Assembly: GCF_011758765.1 (NCBI RefSeq)
Contig: NZ_JAANOU010000001.1
Span: 3,038,001-3,102,000, forward strand
Source of the DNA: Amycolatopsis viridis
GTDB taxonomy: Bacteria > Actinomycetota > Actinomycetes > Mycobacteriales > Pseudonocardiaceae
Length of the DNA: 64,000 nt
Direction: 5' to 3'
Positions 47,155-57,813 of this stretch are shown piece by piece (within the stretch, counting starts at the first letter, position 1; each line of letters begins with the position of its first letter). The position numbers and the translations under genes were made by a program. The notes beneath the pieces were generated by a model. It was not told where the DNA came from and made no database searches. It saw nothing but the letters and a program-made list of their open reading frames with translations.

Positions 47155-47898
47155 TCAGGAGGCCGTGAGCGATCGGAGTTCGGCGAGGGTGCCGAAGAAC
47201 GTGTCCTGGTTGCCGGGCAGCGGGCCGGTGACCGCGGACTGCCAGAACTTCGCCGTCCAGCCGCCGGGCACCGCGCCCATCGAGGTGTTGTACCGGGCCA
47301 GCCAGAGGACGTGGTCGGCGGCGAAGTCGTGGCTGTCGCCGGTGCACGCCTGCCACCAGCGCGTCGTGGTGTAGATGATCGGCGTGTGCCCGGTGCGCCG
47401 CGTCAGTTCGGTGCTGAAGTCGCGGATCCAGGCGACCATGTCGGCCGGCGCCATCGCGTAGCACGGCGGCGTGTTCGGGGTGTCCTCCAGGTCCAGCGTC
47501 GGCGGCAGGGTCATGCCGTCGGCGAACCACTTGCCGTCGTGCGTGTGCAGGTACGCAGCCTGCTGTGCGCCGGTGCTCTTGTCCGGCCGCGCGTAGTGGT
47601 ACGCCGACCGGTACAGCCCGGCGGCCTTGGCGCCGCGGAACTGCGCGAGGTAGTTCGGGTTGGCGTACCCGACGCCGGCGGTGTCCTTGACGAACACGAA
47701 TCCCGCCCCGGCCGCCTTGGCCGCGGCGAAGTCCGGCACCCCCTGCGAGGCGCTGATGTCGAACCCGGCGACCGGCCCCGCGGGTTGTGCGGACGCGGCC
47801 ACGGGCACGAGCACGCCCGCGAGCGCGGCCAGTACCGCCACCATCCGGAAGATCACTTTCGTTGCCACGACCGGACCGTAAGTCGGCTTTCCGATCAT
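47155..47898 (-). CDS. Secreted GH25 lysozyme (muramidase)
   Basis: The product is 247 aa. A signal peptide (hydrophobic core about 18-36, ASA-Q cleavage) is followed by VAGFDISASQGVPDFAAAKA, with the catalytic Asp of GH25, and LPPTLDLEDTPNTPP, with the second acidic pair. IIYTTTRWWQACTG and LWLARYNTS are typical of the Chalaropsis-type lysozyme barrel. It cleaves peptidoglycan. The start is uncertain: ATG at 47896-47898 or a GTG about 11 codons later; no clear ribosome binding site. Confidence 0.92.
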   Translation of the reverse strand: MIGKPTYGPVVATKVIFRMVAVLAALAGVLVPVAASAQPAGPVAGFDISASQGVPDFAAAKAAGAGFVFVKDTAGVGYANPNYLAQFRGAKAAGLYRSAYHYARPDKSTGAQQAAYLHTHDGKWFADGMTLPPTLDLEDTPNTPPCYAMAPADMVAWIRDFSTELTRRTGHTPIIYTTTRWWQACTGDSHDFAADHVLWLARYNTSMGAVPGGWTAKFWQSAVTGPLPGNQDTFFGTLAELRSLTAS

Positions 47899-47970
47899 CG
47901 CGCGCCGAGCGACCGCATCGGGTGAACCCGTCCGGAAGGGGGTGGTGACCCGGTTCGCGCCGGAGCGCGG

Positions 47971-48393
47971 TCAGTCCGCGGCGGCCAGCAGCAGCCCCGC
48001 CAGCGTGAGCAGGGCCAGCACCTTGACGACCTCCAGCACGATGTAGGCCAGGTGCGCGCGGGAACGGGGAGCGTCCTCGCCCGCCAGCACCCGCTCGGAG
48101 CGCCGGTTCAGCGGCGGCCGCACCACGGCCAGCTGCACGATCAGCACGAGCGCGGTGATCCCGCTGCACAGGTAGACCGGCCATCGCACGTCCGCCACCG
48201 CGATCGCTGCCGCCACGAGGACGGCGAGCACCACCTCCGCGCCGTTGAGCGCGCGGAAGACCAGCCGCCCGATGCCCAGTCCGATCGGGACGGTCACCCC
48301 GGGGGCGCGGAACTTCAGCGGCGCCTCCAGGAACGAGATCGCGAGCACCATGCCGAGCCACAGGCAGGTCAGCCCACCGGCGAATTCAGTCAC
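47971..48393 (-). CDS. Four-helix membrane protein of unknown function
   Basis: The product is 140 aa with four predicted membrane helices. It begins VTEFAGGLTCLWLGMVLAIS and has FLEAPLKFRAPGVTVPIGLG after helix 1, a pattern seen in DUF4149-like and other small actinobacterial membrane proteins. The start GTG (48391-48393) overlaps the end of the upstream regulator gene by 8 bp, so it is probably under that regulator's control or co-expressed with it. Confidence 0.75.
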   Translation of the reverse strand: MTEFAGGLTCLWLGMVLAISFLEAPLKFRAPGVTVPIGLGIGRLVFRALNGAEVVLAVLVAAAIAVADVRWPVYLCSGITALVLIVQLAVVRPPLNRRSERVLAGEDAPRSRAHLAYIVLEVVKVLALLTLAGLLLAAAD

Positions 48394-48976
48394 GCAGTTC
48401 CTCCAGTTCCAGGACGCAGGCGTCCGGTTCGGCGAACGGGAGCAGCTGCCTCGCCCGCAGCGGGCCGCCCTCCAGGGCACCACTGAGCATGCCGAGGTGC
48501 ACCGCGCACACCGCGTCGCGGTGCCGGGCAGCGAGCTCGTGGAACGGGCAGTGCCGCAGCCGCACGCGGTGCGGGTCGCCGCCGGGCTCGGGCGCGAAAC
48601 CCAGGCCGTCGAGCAGCCGCACCACCTGTGCGGGCGTGCCGGGGCGCTCCGGGAGGCGGCGCCCCCACGCCGCGCCCGCCCCCTCCGGGCCGTCGAGCCC
48701 GCCGGTGAGCAGGATCTCCGCCAGCACCTCGTAGCGGCGGTCCCGGCCCCGGGCGGTGACCGGGGGCACGCGGTACTCCGCCGCGGGCCGGCCCGGGCCG
48801 CGGGCCGCTCCCGGGACGCGTTCGACCAGTTCGTCGGCGACCAGCTGGTCCAGGTGGAACCGGACGCTGTTGGGGTGCAGCGCGAGCCGCCGGGCCAGCT
48901 CCGCGACGCCCACCGGTCCCGCCTCGCGGATCGCGCGCAGCACCTGCCCACGCCGTCCGGACACCTGGTGCGCCAT
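48386..48976 (-). CDS. Winged-helix regulator with Cys/His cluster (COG2345/SufR-like)
   Basis: The product is 196 aa. The winged helix (about 1-75) has VAELARRLALHPNSVRFHLD and a GRPAAEYRV wing. The C-terminal part has RHCPFHELAARHRDAVCAVH and a final ACVLEL, which match the Cys set that binds an iron-sulfur cluster in SufR-like members of this family. It may sense iron-sulfur status or redox. ATG follows GGGAGG. A palindromic site in the divergent promoter region with the cupin gene could be its operator. Confidence 0.85.
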   Translation of the reverse strand: MAHQVSGRRGQVLRAIREAGPVGVAELARRLALHPNSVRFHLDQLVADELVERVPGAARGPGRPAAEYRVPPVTARGRDRRYEVLAEILLTGGLDGPEGAGAAWGRRLPERPGTPAQVVRLLDGLGFAPEPGGDPHRVRLRHCPFHELAARHRDAVCAVHLGMLSGALEGGPLRARQLLPFAEPDACVLELEELRD

Positions 48977-49014
48977 CTGGGGCCTCCCGTGCGGGTTATG
49001 CTGACCCCGAATTT

Positions 49015-49024
49015 ATCCAAGGAT
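49015..49024. promoter_or_regulatory. Palindrome ATCCAAGGAT in divergent promoter region
   Basis: ATCC-aa-GGAT lies between the regulator and cupin genes, next to a minus-strand -10-like TAAATT (overlapping). With flanking A/T-rich sequence it forms an imperfect longer inverted repeat. A candidate operator for the COG2345-type regulator. Confidence 0.4.
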
Positions 49025-49050
49025 TTCTCGTACTAACAAGGCGGGTCTCG

Positions 49051-49413
49051 TTGCGCGAACACACCCCGAGCGAAGCCGTCCCCGCGAACCTGCGGGAGAT
49101 CGCCGCCACGGGCGCGGCCGGCATCCTGTGGCGGCTGCGCGAGGAGGGCCGCCAGCTCGACGCGAACCTCGTGCGCCTGGCGGCCGGTGAGCGGATCGAC
49201 CAGCACGCCGAGCCGGATCTGGACGTGCTGCTCGTCGTCGTGTCCGGCGCGGGGACCCTGACCACCGGTGACGGCGCTGTCGGCCTCACCCCCGGCGCCC
49301 TGGCCTGGCTGGCGCACGGCCGGGCCAGGGCCGTCGAGGCCGGCCCGGAGGGCCTGTCCTACCTGACCGTGCACCGGCGCCGGCCGGGCCTGCGGATCGG
49401 CTTCCGCAGCTGA
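49051..49413 (+). CDS. Small cupin-domain protein
   Basis: The product is 120 aa. The cupin barrel is visible: LAAGERIDQHAEPDLDVLLV supplies one metal-binding His and Asp/Glu set, and GALAWLAHGRARAVEAGPEG the second strand pair. It is too small to name a substrate. The TTG at 49051 is the likely start, with AAGGCGG upstream; the frame has no better start. It is divergent from the regulator at 48386 and convergent with the VWA gene. Confidence 0.75.
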   Translation: MREHTPSEAVPANLREIAATGAAGILWRLREEGRQLDANLVRLAAGERIDQHAEPDLDVLLVVVSGAGTLTTGDGAVGLTPGALAWLAHGRARAVEAGPEGLSYLTVHRRRPGLRIGFRS

Positions 49414-49416
49414 CGA

Positions 49417-51375
49417 TCAGCGGCGCCGCGTGCGCAGGTAGTCGCTGATCACCGCGGCGCCGAGACCGTCCACATCGGGCGCCACCACGCGCCCGCCGGA
49501 GCGCCGCGCGATCAGGTCCACGAACGCCGCCAGCCGCGGCTCGTCGCCCAGCCGGAACACCGACACCGACGCGCCCATCTTCGCCAGGCGGTCCACTTCG
49601 GACAGCGTCTTGACCAGCGTGCGCGGCTGCGGCGGATAGTCGAATTGCGCCGTGCCGTCCGCTTCCAGGTGCGCGGTGGGCTCGCCGTCGGTGACCATCA
49701 GCACCACCGGCTGCGCATCCGGGTGCCGCCGCAGGTGCCGCCCGGCCAGCAGCAGCGCGTGGTGGGCGTTGGTGCCCTGCTCCCACGCGCCCTCCAGCCC
49801 GACCAGCTCGGGCAGATCCACCGAGGCGGCGTACCGGCCGAAAGTGATCAGCTGCAGCGCGTCGTTGCGGAACCGGGTGGAGATCAACTGGTGCAGCGCC
49901 AGGGCGGTGCGCTTCATCGGCAGCCAGCGCCCCTCGGACACCATCGACCACGACGTGTCCACGCACAGCGCGACCGCGGCGCGGGACCGCAGCTCGGTCT
50001 CCACCACCTCCACATCGGACACGTCCAGGCGCACCCGGCCACCGCCGGTGGTGGCGGTCCGCAGTACGGCGTTGCGGACCGTGCGCGAGACCTCCCACGG
50101 CTCCCGGTCGCCGAACTGCCACGGCCGGCTCGCCCCGGTCGGCTCGCCCGCCGCACCGGCGGACTCGGTCTGCCGCTCACCGGTCCTGCCGCGCAGCGAG
50201 TGCACGATGTCCGACAGCGCCGTCTCCCCCAGGCGCCGCAACGCCTTCGGCGTGAGCCGGAGCGAACCGTCCGGCGCGCGTTCGAACAGGCCCTGCGACC
50301 GCAGTTCCCGCTCCAGTTCGGACAGTCGCCGCGCGTCCACGCCCGCGTCCGGCCCGAGCTGGCGTTCCAGCGCCTCCAGGTCGATGTCCTCCAGCCGGGC
50401 GCCGGGGTAGGACTGGGCCAGCTGCTCGGCGAGCGCGTCCAGCTCGGCCAGGTCCGCCATCGCCTGGGCACCCTCGCCCAGGCCCAGCGGGTCCTGTCCG
50501 CGGAAGCGGGCCGAGGACGTCCAGTCCTCCCCCGGTCGCAGCGCCTGCAGCCGGGCGTCCAGGCCGGCCAGCTGCTGCCCGATGCGCGGGTCCCCGAACG
50601 CCTGCTGGGCCAGCTCGGCCAGCTCCGCGCGCTGCTCGGCCGACATCGAGTTGAGCATCCGCTGGGCCGCCGCCGCCCGGGCGGCCAGCGCGTCGATCAG
50701 CTCGTCCACGTTGCGCGGGTTCTCCGGGAAGAACTCGCCGTGCCGGCGCATGAACTCGGCGAACCGCTCGTCGAGATCGTCCACGTCCCGGGCGTGCGCG
50801 TCGAGGAGGGCGTTGAGGTCGGCCAGCATCTGGTGGACGCGTTCGACGTCCTCCGGGCTGGTGCTCTGCAGCGCCTCCTTCATGCCTTCGAAGCGGGCGT
50901 CGAGCATCTCGCGGCCGAGCAGGTCGCGGATCTGGTCGTACTTCTCGCGGGCGTCGGCCGACCGCCACGGGTATTCGGACAGCTCGCGCACCGCGGCGGC
51001 GGTGCCCGGCGGCAGGGCGTCCAGCTGGGCCTCGGCGAAGCGGGCGTCGTCCGACGGGTCGGGGAACAGCGCCCGCCGCTCGGCGTCGAGCGCCTCGTCG
51101 AGCAGGCGCCGCACCTCCTGCAGGGTGCCGTCGAGCCGGTGCCGCCGCTGGATCTCGGCCCGGCGCTGCCACAGGCGCCGCGTCATCTCGTCCAGCCCGC
51201 GGGTGTTCGGTGTGCCGCGGCGCAGCAGCTCCTCCAGCGCCGAGCGCGGCGAGGCGCCGTCCATCACCTCGCGGCCGATCTCGTCCAGCGCCTCGCGCAG
51301 GTCGACCGGGGGTGCCAGTGGGTCCGGCCCCTCGTGCCACGGTCCGTAGGACCAGCTGCCCGGTGCGGTGGTCAC
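49417..51375 (-). CDS. Large VWA-domain protein (CoxE-like)
   Basis: The product is 652 aa. The first 430 residues are strongly helical and charged. The C-terminal von Willebrand A domain has the MIDAS motif DTSWSM and TDGEPTAHL. Proteins of this build work with MoxR AAA+ ATPases, which lie directly upstream. Together they usually act as a metal-insertion or complex-maturation chaperone. GTG at 51373-51375 overlaps the MoxR stop by 4 bp. The target is unknown. Confidence 0.9.
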   Translation of the reverse strand: MTTAPGSWSYGPWHEGPDPLAPPVDLREALDEIGREVMDGASPRSALEELLRRGTPNTRGLDEMTRRLWQRRAEIQRRHRLDGTLQEVRRLLDEALDAERRALFPDPSDDARFAEAQLDALPPGTAAAVRELSEYPWRSADAREKYDQIRDLLGREMLDARFEGMKEALQSTSPEDVERVHQMLADLNALLDAHARDVDDLDERFAEFMRRHGEFFPENPRNVDELIDALAARAAAAQRMLNSMSAEQRAELAELAQQAFGDPRIGQQLAGLDARLQALRPGEDWTSSARFRGQDPLGLGEGAQAMADLAELDALAEQLAQSYPGARLEDIDLEALERQLGPDAGVDARRLSELERELRSQGLFERAPDGSLRLTPKALRRLGETALSDIVHSLRGRTGERQTESAGAAGEPTGASRPWQFGDREPWEVSRTVRNAVLRTATTGGGRVRLDVSDVEVVETELRSRAAVALCVDTSWSMVSEGRWLPMKRTALALHQLISTRFRNDALQLITFGRYAASVDLPELVGLEGAWEQGTNAHHALLLAGRHLRRHPDAQPVVLMVTDGEPTAHLEADGTAQFDYPPQPRTLVKTLSEVDRLAKMGASVSVFRLGDEPRLAAFVDLIARRSGGRVVAPDVDGLGAAVISDYLRTRRR

Positions 51376-52769
51376 GGCCCGTACACCGTGGTCGCGTCGT
51401 CGGAGTCCTTGGCCAGCTGCCGGGCCAGGTACAGCGACTCCAGAGCCAGCTCGACGGCCGCCGCGATCCGGCCGGGCTCGTCGGTGGCCGACACCCCGGC
51501 CCGCGCGGCGACCTCGTGCAGCACCGGCAACTCGGGCAGCGCGGCGAGCACATCGGCGCCCGGCACGCGTTCGCCGGTGGCGACCAGGTGCCCGTCCGCC
51601 ACCGCCTCGACCAGCGGGCGCAGGTTGAGGCCGCCGAACCGCTCGCGGGCGGTCTCGGCGACCGCCCGGCGCAGCAGGTGCACCAGGTGCTCGGTCTCGC
51701 GGCCCTCCTCGCCCGGCTCGAACTCGATCTTGCCGCGCAACACCGCGGGCACGGCCTCCAGGTCGACCGGGCGGGCGACCGCGGGGTGCTCACCGGTCAG
51801 GGCGGCGCGGCGCAACGCGGCAGCCGCCACCGTCTCGGCGGCGGCGACGGCGAACCGGGCCGACACCCCGGAGCGCTGGTCCACCACGGTGGACTCACGC
51901 AGGTTGCGCACGAACCGGGCCAGCACCTCCAGCAGCGGTTCGCCGACCTCGGCCACCAGATCCGCCTCCTGGCGCACCACGTCCACCTCGGCAGCCACGG
52001 TCAGCGGGTAGTGCGTGCGGATCTCGGCACCGAAGCGGTCCTTGAGCGGGGTGATGATCCGCCCGCGGTTGGTGTAGTCCTCCGGGTTCGCGGTGGCCAC
52101 GAGCAGCACGTCCAGCGGCAGCCGCAGCGTGTAGCCGCGGATCTGGATGTCCCGCTCCTCCATCACGTTGAGCAGCGCCACCTGGATGCGCTCGGCGAGG
52201 TCGGGCAGCTCGTTGATGGCCACGATGCCGCGGTGCGCGCGGGGCACGAGTCCGAAGTGGATGGTCTCCGGGTCGCCCAGGCTGCGGCCTTCGGCGACCT
52301 TCACCGGGTCGACGTCACCGATCAGGTCGCCCACCGAGGTGTCCGGCGTGGCCAGCTTCTCGGTGTAGCGGTCGTCGCGGTGCAGCCACGCCACGGGCAG
52401 GTCGTCGCCCAGTTCGGCAGCGCGGCGCCGCGAGACCGGCGTGATCGGCTCCAGCGGGTGCTCGGCCAGCTCGGAACCCTCGATCACCGGCGTCCACTCG
52501 TCGAGCAGCCCGGCCAGCGTGCGCAGCAGGCGGGTCTTGCCCTGCCCGCGCTCGCCGAGCAGCACCACGTCGTGGCCGGCCAGCAGGGCGCGTTCGAACT
52601 GGGGCAGCACGGTCCGGTCGAACCCGACGATGCCCGGCCACGGGTTCCGGCCCGCGCGCAGGGCGGCGAGCAGGTTGTCGTGGATCTCGGTCTTGATGCC
52701 GCGCGGCTGGTACCCGGCGGCGCGCAGCTCCCCCGCGGTGCGCGGAAGGTTCTCGGGTGCGGGTGTCAC
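51372..52769 (-). CDS. MoxR-type AAA+ ATPase
   Basis: The product is about 465 aa. Walker A GERGQGKT (about residue 74), IVAINELPDLAERIQVALLN (Walker B-like, with Asn in place of Asp-Glu order) and LVATANPEDYTNRGRIITPL (sensor 1) mark the AAA+ core. A C-terminal helical domain follows. It is paired with the VWA protein by a 4-bp overlap. The start is uncertain: GTG at 52767-52769 has GGAGAG close by, and the frame is open further upstream. MoxR-VWA pairs mature or assemble protein complexes. Confidence 0.88.
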   Translation of the reverse strand: MTPAPENLPRTAGELRAAGYQPRGIKTEIHDNLLAALRAGRNPWPGIVGFDRTVLPQFERALLAGHDVVLLGERGQGKTRLLRTLAGLLDEWTPVIEGSELAEHPLEPITPVSRRRAAELGDDLPVAWLHRDDRYTEKLATPDTSVGDLIGDVDPVKVAEGRSLGDPETIHFGLVPRAHRGIVAINELPDLAERIQVALLNVMEERDIQIRGYTLRLPLDVLLVATANPEDYTNRGRIITPLKDRFGAEIRTHYPLTVAAEVDVVRQEADLVAEVGEPLLEVLARFVRNLRESTVVDQRSGVSARFAVAAAETVAAAALRRAALTGEHPAVARPVDLEAVPAVLRGKIEFEPGEEGRETEHLVHLLRRAVAETARERFGGLNLRPLVEAVADGHLVATGERVPGADVLAALPELPVLHEVAARAGVSATDEPGRIAAAVELALESLYLARQLAKDSDDATTVYGP

Positions 52770-52848
52770 CTCTCCGACGCTACGCACCTCCGGCGGTGGC
52801 GTCGACGTGGAGCAACTCCAGCGTCCGGGTGCCGTATTCTGGGTCGCC

Positions 52849-53646
52849 GTGTGCTGTCCCAGTGCAACCCTCACCGTGTGGGCCTCGGCGTGGCTGTCCG
52901 GTGCCGCCGCGTCCGACGACGTGCTCGACGCCCTGCTCGCCTGGGGCGAGGCGCACGAGGTGGTCGCGGCCGACGCCGAAGCGGCGGTGACCCTCGACCT
53001 CCCGCTCGCCGGTGACTTCCCCGGCACGGCCGTGCAGCTGCTCGCCGCGCTGCGCGCGCACGGCGCCTCCTCGGCCCGGCTGGTGCTGCCCGCGCCGGGC
53101 GATGCGCGGGGGCTCGGCGGAGGTGGGCCGTTCACCGAGGCAGCGATGCGGGCGGGTGAGGCGGTGCTGCTGCCGGACCTGGGCTTCGGCCTGGTGCCGG
53201 TGCCCATCGCCGAAGGTCTCGTGCGGTGGTCCGTGCACAAGACCGTGGTGCCCCTGGCACCGGACTACGTCGGGCTGGCCGAGGCCGAGCACGGCCTGAC
53301 CGACGCGATCCGCGACTCGGCCGGGGCGCTGCAGGCGCTGGACGTGGCGCGGGAGCGGCCCGGGGTGCGGGCCGAGCTGGCGGCGAAGCTGCGCGCGCGG
53401 CCCCACCTCGACTGGCCGGCCGGGACACCGGGCCGGGCGCTGCGGGTGCTGCAACGCGCCGACGAGGTGGGTGCGATCCTGGCCATCGCCGAGATCGACG
53501 ATCCGGGTGGCGCGCTGTCCTCCTCGGCGGCGGTGCGCCGCGCCGATGCGCTGCGCCCGCTGAACACCGCCGTCCGCACGGCCCGGCTCGCGGCGATCAG
53601 CGAGGCGGTGCGGCAGCTCACCGGTCAGGCCGACCGGCAGCCCTGA
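52849..53646 (+). CDS. Conserved hypothetical protein
   Basis: The product is 265 aa. Residues from about 17 to 265 are Ala/Leu-rich with well-kept third-position GC, so the gene is real. LGFGLVPVPIAEGLVRWSVH and VGLAEAEHGLTDAIRDSAGA are distinctive, but I recognise no family. The GTG at 52849 is the best start: TATTCT ends 8 nt upstream, a leaderless-type layout. It is divergent from the MoxR gene, suggesting a functional link by position only. Confidence 0.8.
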   Translation: MCCPSATLTVWASAWLSGAAASDDVLDALLAWGEAHEVVAADAEAAVTLDLPLAGDFPGTAVQLLAALRAHGASSARLVLPAPGDARGLGGGGPFTEAAMRAGEAVLLPDLGFGLVPVPIAEGLVRWSVHKTVVPLAPDYVGLAEAEHGLTDAIRDSAGALQALDVARERPGVRAELAAKLRARPHLDWPAGTPGRALRVLQRADEVGAILAIAEIDDPGGALSSSAAVRRADALRPLNTAVRTARLAAISEAVRQLTGQADRQP

Positions 53647-53671
53647 CCGGTGGCCGGCCGTGTGTCCGGGC

Positions 53672-54742
53672 TCAGGTGCGGGCCGGGCGGCGCAGCGGCT
53701 CGCAGCACCCCACCGCGCACGGCGCGCCGTTCGCCGTGCACCCGGCGAGCGGGAAGTCCGACAGCTTCCGCACCGGTGCGCCGGTCAGGTGCTCGCGCAC
53801 CAGCTCCACCACCAGCTCCGCGAATCGCGGGTCACCGTTGGGTGTCGCCGCGCGGGCGAATCCCATGCCGTGCTCCGCGGCGCGTTCGGCGGCCTCGTTG
53901 TCCAGGTCCCAGACCACCTCGAGGTGATCGGACACGAACCCCACCGGGCACACCACGACCCCGGTGACGCCCCGGGAATGCAGGGCGTCGAGGTGGTCGA
54001 CGATGTCCGGCTCCAGCCACGGCACCTGCGGTGGCCCGGACCGGGACTGCCACACCACGTCGTACTCGGCCACCCCGGCCTGCGCGGCCACCAGGCGCGC
54101 GGCCTCGTGGATCTGCCGCGAGTACCGCCGGCCGCCCTCGGACGGCGGTCCGGCGGCCCGGTCCGCGCTGTCGGGCACCGAGTGCGCGGTGAACACGACC
54201 CGCGCACCGGGCACCTGCGCCAGCCCGGCCCGCACGGCGTCGGCGAAGGCGCCGACGAACAGCGGGTGATCGAAGAACTGCCGCAGCTTCACCAGTTCCG
54301 GCGCGCCCTCGCCGACGGCGGCGCGGGCGCGTTCGATGTCCTCGTCGTACTGGCGGCACGCCGAGTAGCCACCGTAGGCGCTGGTCGGGAACACCAGCGC
54401 CCGGCGCACCCCGTCGGCCCGCATCCGCGCGAGAGTGTCCTCGACCATCGGTGCCCAGTTGCGGTTGCCGAAGTACACCGGCAGGTCGACGCCCTGCGCC
54501 GCGAGTTCCTTCTCCACCGCCGCGATCGCCTCGCGGTTGAGCCGGTTGATCGGCGACACGCCACCGAAGTGCTGGTAGTGCTCGGCGACCTCGAGGAGCC
54601 GTTCGCGCGGCACCCCCCGCCCCCGGGTCACGTTCTCCAGGAACGGCATGACGTCGTCCGGTCCTTCCGGACCGCCGAAGGACAGCCACAGCAGCGCGTC
54701 GTAACCCACGGCAGGAGATTCTGCCGCTGTGGCCGCCCCCAC
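53672..54742 (-). CDS. hemH: Ferrochelatase HemH (coproporphyrin type likely)
   Basis: The product is 356 aa. [20 protein letters not shown] and YGNR-type [16 protein letters not shown] are present, with the catalytic His in [10 protein letters not shown]. Cys129 and C-terminal Cys335, 342, 346/347 match the [2Fe-2S] site of actinobacterial ferrochelatases. Actinobacterial enzymes mostly insert iron into coproporphyrin III. GTG at 54740-54742 follows GAGGGGG. It is the third gene of the fabG-fabI-hemH operon, as in M. tuberculosis (Rv1483-1485). Confidence 0.95.
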   Translation of the reverse strand: MGAATAAESPAVGYDALLWLSFGGPEGPDDVMPFLENVTRGRGVPRERLLEVAEHYQHFGGVSPINRLNREAIAAVEKELAAQGVDLPVYFGNRNWAPMVEDTLARMRADGVRRALVFPTSAYGGYSACRQYDEDIERARAAVGEGAPELVKLRQFFDHPLFVGAFADAVRAGLAQVPGARVVFTAHSVPDSADRAAGPPSEGGRRYSRQIHEAARLVAAQAGVAEYDVVWQSRSGPPQVPWLEPDIVDHLDALHSRGVTGVVVCPVGFVSDHLEVVWDLDNEAAERAAEHGMGFARAATPNGDPRFAELVVELVREHLTGAPVRKLSDFPLAGCTANGAPCAVGCCEPLRRPART

Positions 54743-54755
54743 GCCCCCTCAGGGG

Positions 54756-55523
54756 TCACTGTCCCAGCGCGTGCACCCCGCCGTCGACCATGATCATCGA
54801 ACCGGTGGTGGCGGGCAGCCAGTCCGACAGGACGGCGCAGATCGTCTTCGCCACCGGCGTCGGGTCCTCGGCGTCCCAGCCCAGCGGCGCGCGGTCGCCC
54901 CAGCCGCCCTCCAGCTCGCCGAAGCCCGGGATGGACTTGGCGGCCATGGTCTTGACCGGGCCGGCCGCGACCAGGTTCACCCGGATGCCCCGGGGCCCCA
55001 GGTCGCGCGCCAGGTAGCGGTTGACCGACTCCAGCGCCGCCTTCGCCACGCCCATCCAGTTGTAGGCCGGCCACGCCACGCGCGCGTCGAAGTCCATGCC
55101 CACCACCGAGGCGCCCCGCGACAGCAGCGGCAGCAGCGCCTTGGTCAGCGACATGAACGAGTACGCCGAGACCTCGACGGCGACCGAGACGTCCTCCTTG
55201 GGGGCGTCCAGGAACGGCGCGCCCAGGCAGGACTGCGGCGCGAAGCCGATCGAGTGCAGCACCCCGTCCAGTCCGTCGGTGTGCTCACGCACCCGGTCGG
55301 ACAGCGTGTCCAGGTGCTCGGCGTTCTGCACGTCCAGCTCGATCACCGGCGCCTCCTGCGGCAGGCGCTTGGCGATGCGCTCCACCAGCGAGAGCCGGCC
55401 GAAACCGGTGAGCACGACCTGCGCGCCCTGCTCCTGCGCGGCCTTCGCCGCGTGGAACGCGATCGAGCCGTCGGTGATCACGCCGGTGATCAGCAGCCGC
55501 TTGCCTTCGAGAAGTCCGGCCAC
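54756..55523 (-). CDS. inhA: Enoyl-ACP reductase InhA/FabI
   Basis: The product is 255 aa. [20 protein letters not shown] is the NADH site, [12 protein letters not shown] contains the position equivalent to Ser94 of M. tuberculosis InhA, and [20 protein letters not shown] carries the catalytic Tyr and Lys. [20 protein letters not shown] matches the InhA C-terminus. It reduces enoyl-ACP in fatty acid synthase II. GTG at 55521-55523 follows AAGGA. A 15-bp tandem duplication lies in the 47-bp gap to fabG. Confidence 0.95.
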   Translation of the reverse strand: MAGLLEGKRLLITGVITDGSIAFHAAKAAQEQGAQVVLTGFGRLSLVERIAKRLPQEAPVIELDVQNAEHLDTLSDRVREHTDGLDGVLHSIGFAPQSCLGAPFLDAPKEDVSVAVEVSAYSFMSLTKALLPLLSRGASVVGMDFDARVAWPAYNWMGVAKAALESVNRYLARDLGPRGIRVNLVAAGPVKTMAAKSIPGFGELEGGWGDRAPLGWDAEDPTPVAKTICAVLSDWLPATTGSMIMVDGGVHALGQ

Positions 55524-55545
55524 GCCAGTCCTTTCGTGTGTGTTC

Positions 55546-56356
<811 letters not shown>

Positions 56357-56492
56357 CTACGCGGGAGTAACCCGGTGAGCCCGGTCACGAGCACCGCGGC
56401 TTAAGGGACTGTTAGGTGTGCGGGCACGCCCTTGTCGCCGGCCGCTCCCGGCACCGAACGTGGTCGGCGGTCATGAGACAAGGGAGTTTTCG

Positions 56493-57803
56493 ATGACGAC
56501 ACGGATCTCCACCGGCGGGGACGAGCGCGCCGGGCGCCGCGTGGTGAGCAACATCCTCCGCGGCTCGGTGGGCAACCTGATCGAGTGGTACGACTGGTAC
56601 GCCTACACGGCGTTCAGCGTGTACTTCGCCGCCACGTTCTTCCCGAAGGGCGACTCGACCGCGCAGCTGCTCAACACCGCGGGCGTGTTCGCCGTGGGGT
56701 TCCTGATGCGGCCGCTCGGCGGGTGGCTGCTCGGGCGCTACGCCGACCGCTTCGGGCGCCGCGCCGCCCTGACCCTCTCGGTGAGCATGATGGCGGCCGG
56801 TTCGCTGCTCATCGCGCTCACCCCGGGTTACGGCACGATCGGTCTCGCCGCGCCGTTGCTGCTGGTGCTGGCCCGGCTGCTGCAGGGCATCTCGGTGGGT
56901 GGCGAGTACTCGACCTCGGCGACGTACATGTCGGAGGTCGCCACCCGCGGCCGGCGCGGCTACTACTCCAGCTACCAGTACGTCACGCTGATCGCCGGCC
57001 AGCTGGTCGCGCTCGCGGTGCAGATCCTGCTGCAGCAGGTGCTCACCACCGAGCAGCTGCACAGCTGGGGGTGGCGCGTCGCGTTCGGCATCGGCGCGAT
57101 CGGCGCGCTGATCGTGTTCCGCCTGCGCCGCGGCATGGACGAGTCGGCCGACTTCGAGGCGTCCAAGGCCGAGCGCGGCCCCGCCGCGCACGGCACGCTC
57201 AAGGCCCTGGCGAAGCACCCGCGGGAAGTCGCGCTGGTGGTCGGTCTCACCATGGGCGGCACGCTGTTCTTCTACACCTACACGACCTACCTGCAGAAGT
57301 TCATGGTCAACACCAGCGGTATCAGCAAGCCGACCGCGGCGTGGATCAACTTCCTCGCGCTGGTGGTGTTCGTGGTGCTGCAGCCGCTCTACGGCGCGCT
57401 GTCCGACCGGGTGGGCCGCCGCCCGCTGCTGATCGGCTTCGGCGTGCTGGGCACGCTGGTGACCGTGCCGTCGCTGACGCTGCTCGCGCACACGCGCAAC
57501 CCGGTGTTCGCGTTCGTGCTGATGACCGTGCCGCTGGCGATCAGCGCGATGTACACCTCGATCAGCGCGGTGGTGAAGGCCGAACTGTTCCCGACCAACA
57601 TCCGCGCACTCGGGGTCGGGCTGCCGTACTCGGTGGCGGTCGCGGTGTTCGGCGGCACCGCCGAGTACATCGCCCTGTGGTGCAAGCAGGCCGGGCACGA
57701 ATCGCTGTTCTTCTGGTACGTCACGGTGGTCGTGTTCCTGTCGCTGATCATCTACGTGCGGATGCGCGACACCGGCAAGAACTCGGCGATCGACGCCTCC
57801 TAG
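56493..57803 (+). CDS. MFS transporter, metabolite:H+ symporter (MHS) family
   Basis: The product is 436 aa with twelve membrane helices. GNLIEWYDWYAYTAFSVYFA and GRYADRFGRRAALTLSV are the MHS-family signature. The closest types (KgtP, citrate and alpha-ketoglutarate symporters) import di- and tricarboxylates. ATG at 56493 follows AGGGAG. It is followed directly by the response regulator, sensor kinase and TAXI protein genes, so it is probably the transporter they control. Confidence 0.92.
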   Translation: MTTRISTGGDERAGRRVVSNILRGSVGNLIEWYDWYAYTAFSVYFAATFFPKGDSTAQLLNTAGVFAVGFLMRPLGGWLLGRYADRFGRRAALTLSVSMMAAGSLLIALTPGYGTIGLAAPLLLVLARLLQGISVGGEYSTSATYMSEVATRGRRGYYSSYQYVTLIAGQLVALAVQILLQQVLTTEQLHSWGWRVAFGIGAIGALIVFRLRRGMDESADFEASKAERGPAAHGTLKALAKHPREVALVVGLTMGGTLFFYTYTTYLQKFMVNTSGISKPTAAWINFLALVVFVVLQPLYGALSDRVGRRPLLIGFGVLGTLVTVPSLTLLAHTRNPVFAFVLMTVPLAISAMYTSISAVVKAELFPTNIRALGVGLPYSVAVAVFGGTAEYIALWCKQAGHESLFFWYVTVVVFLSLIIYVRMRDTGKNSAIDAS

Positions 57804-57813
57804 GGTGAGGGCC

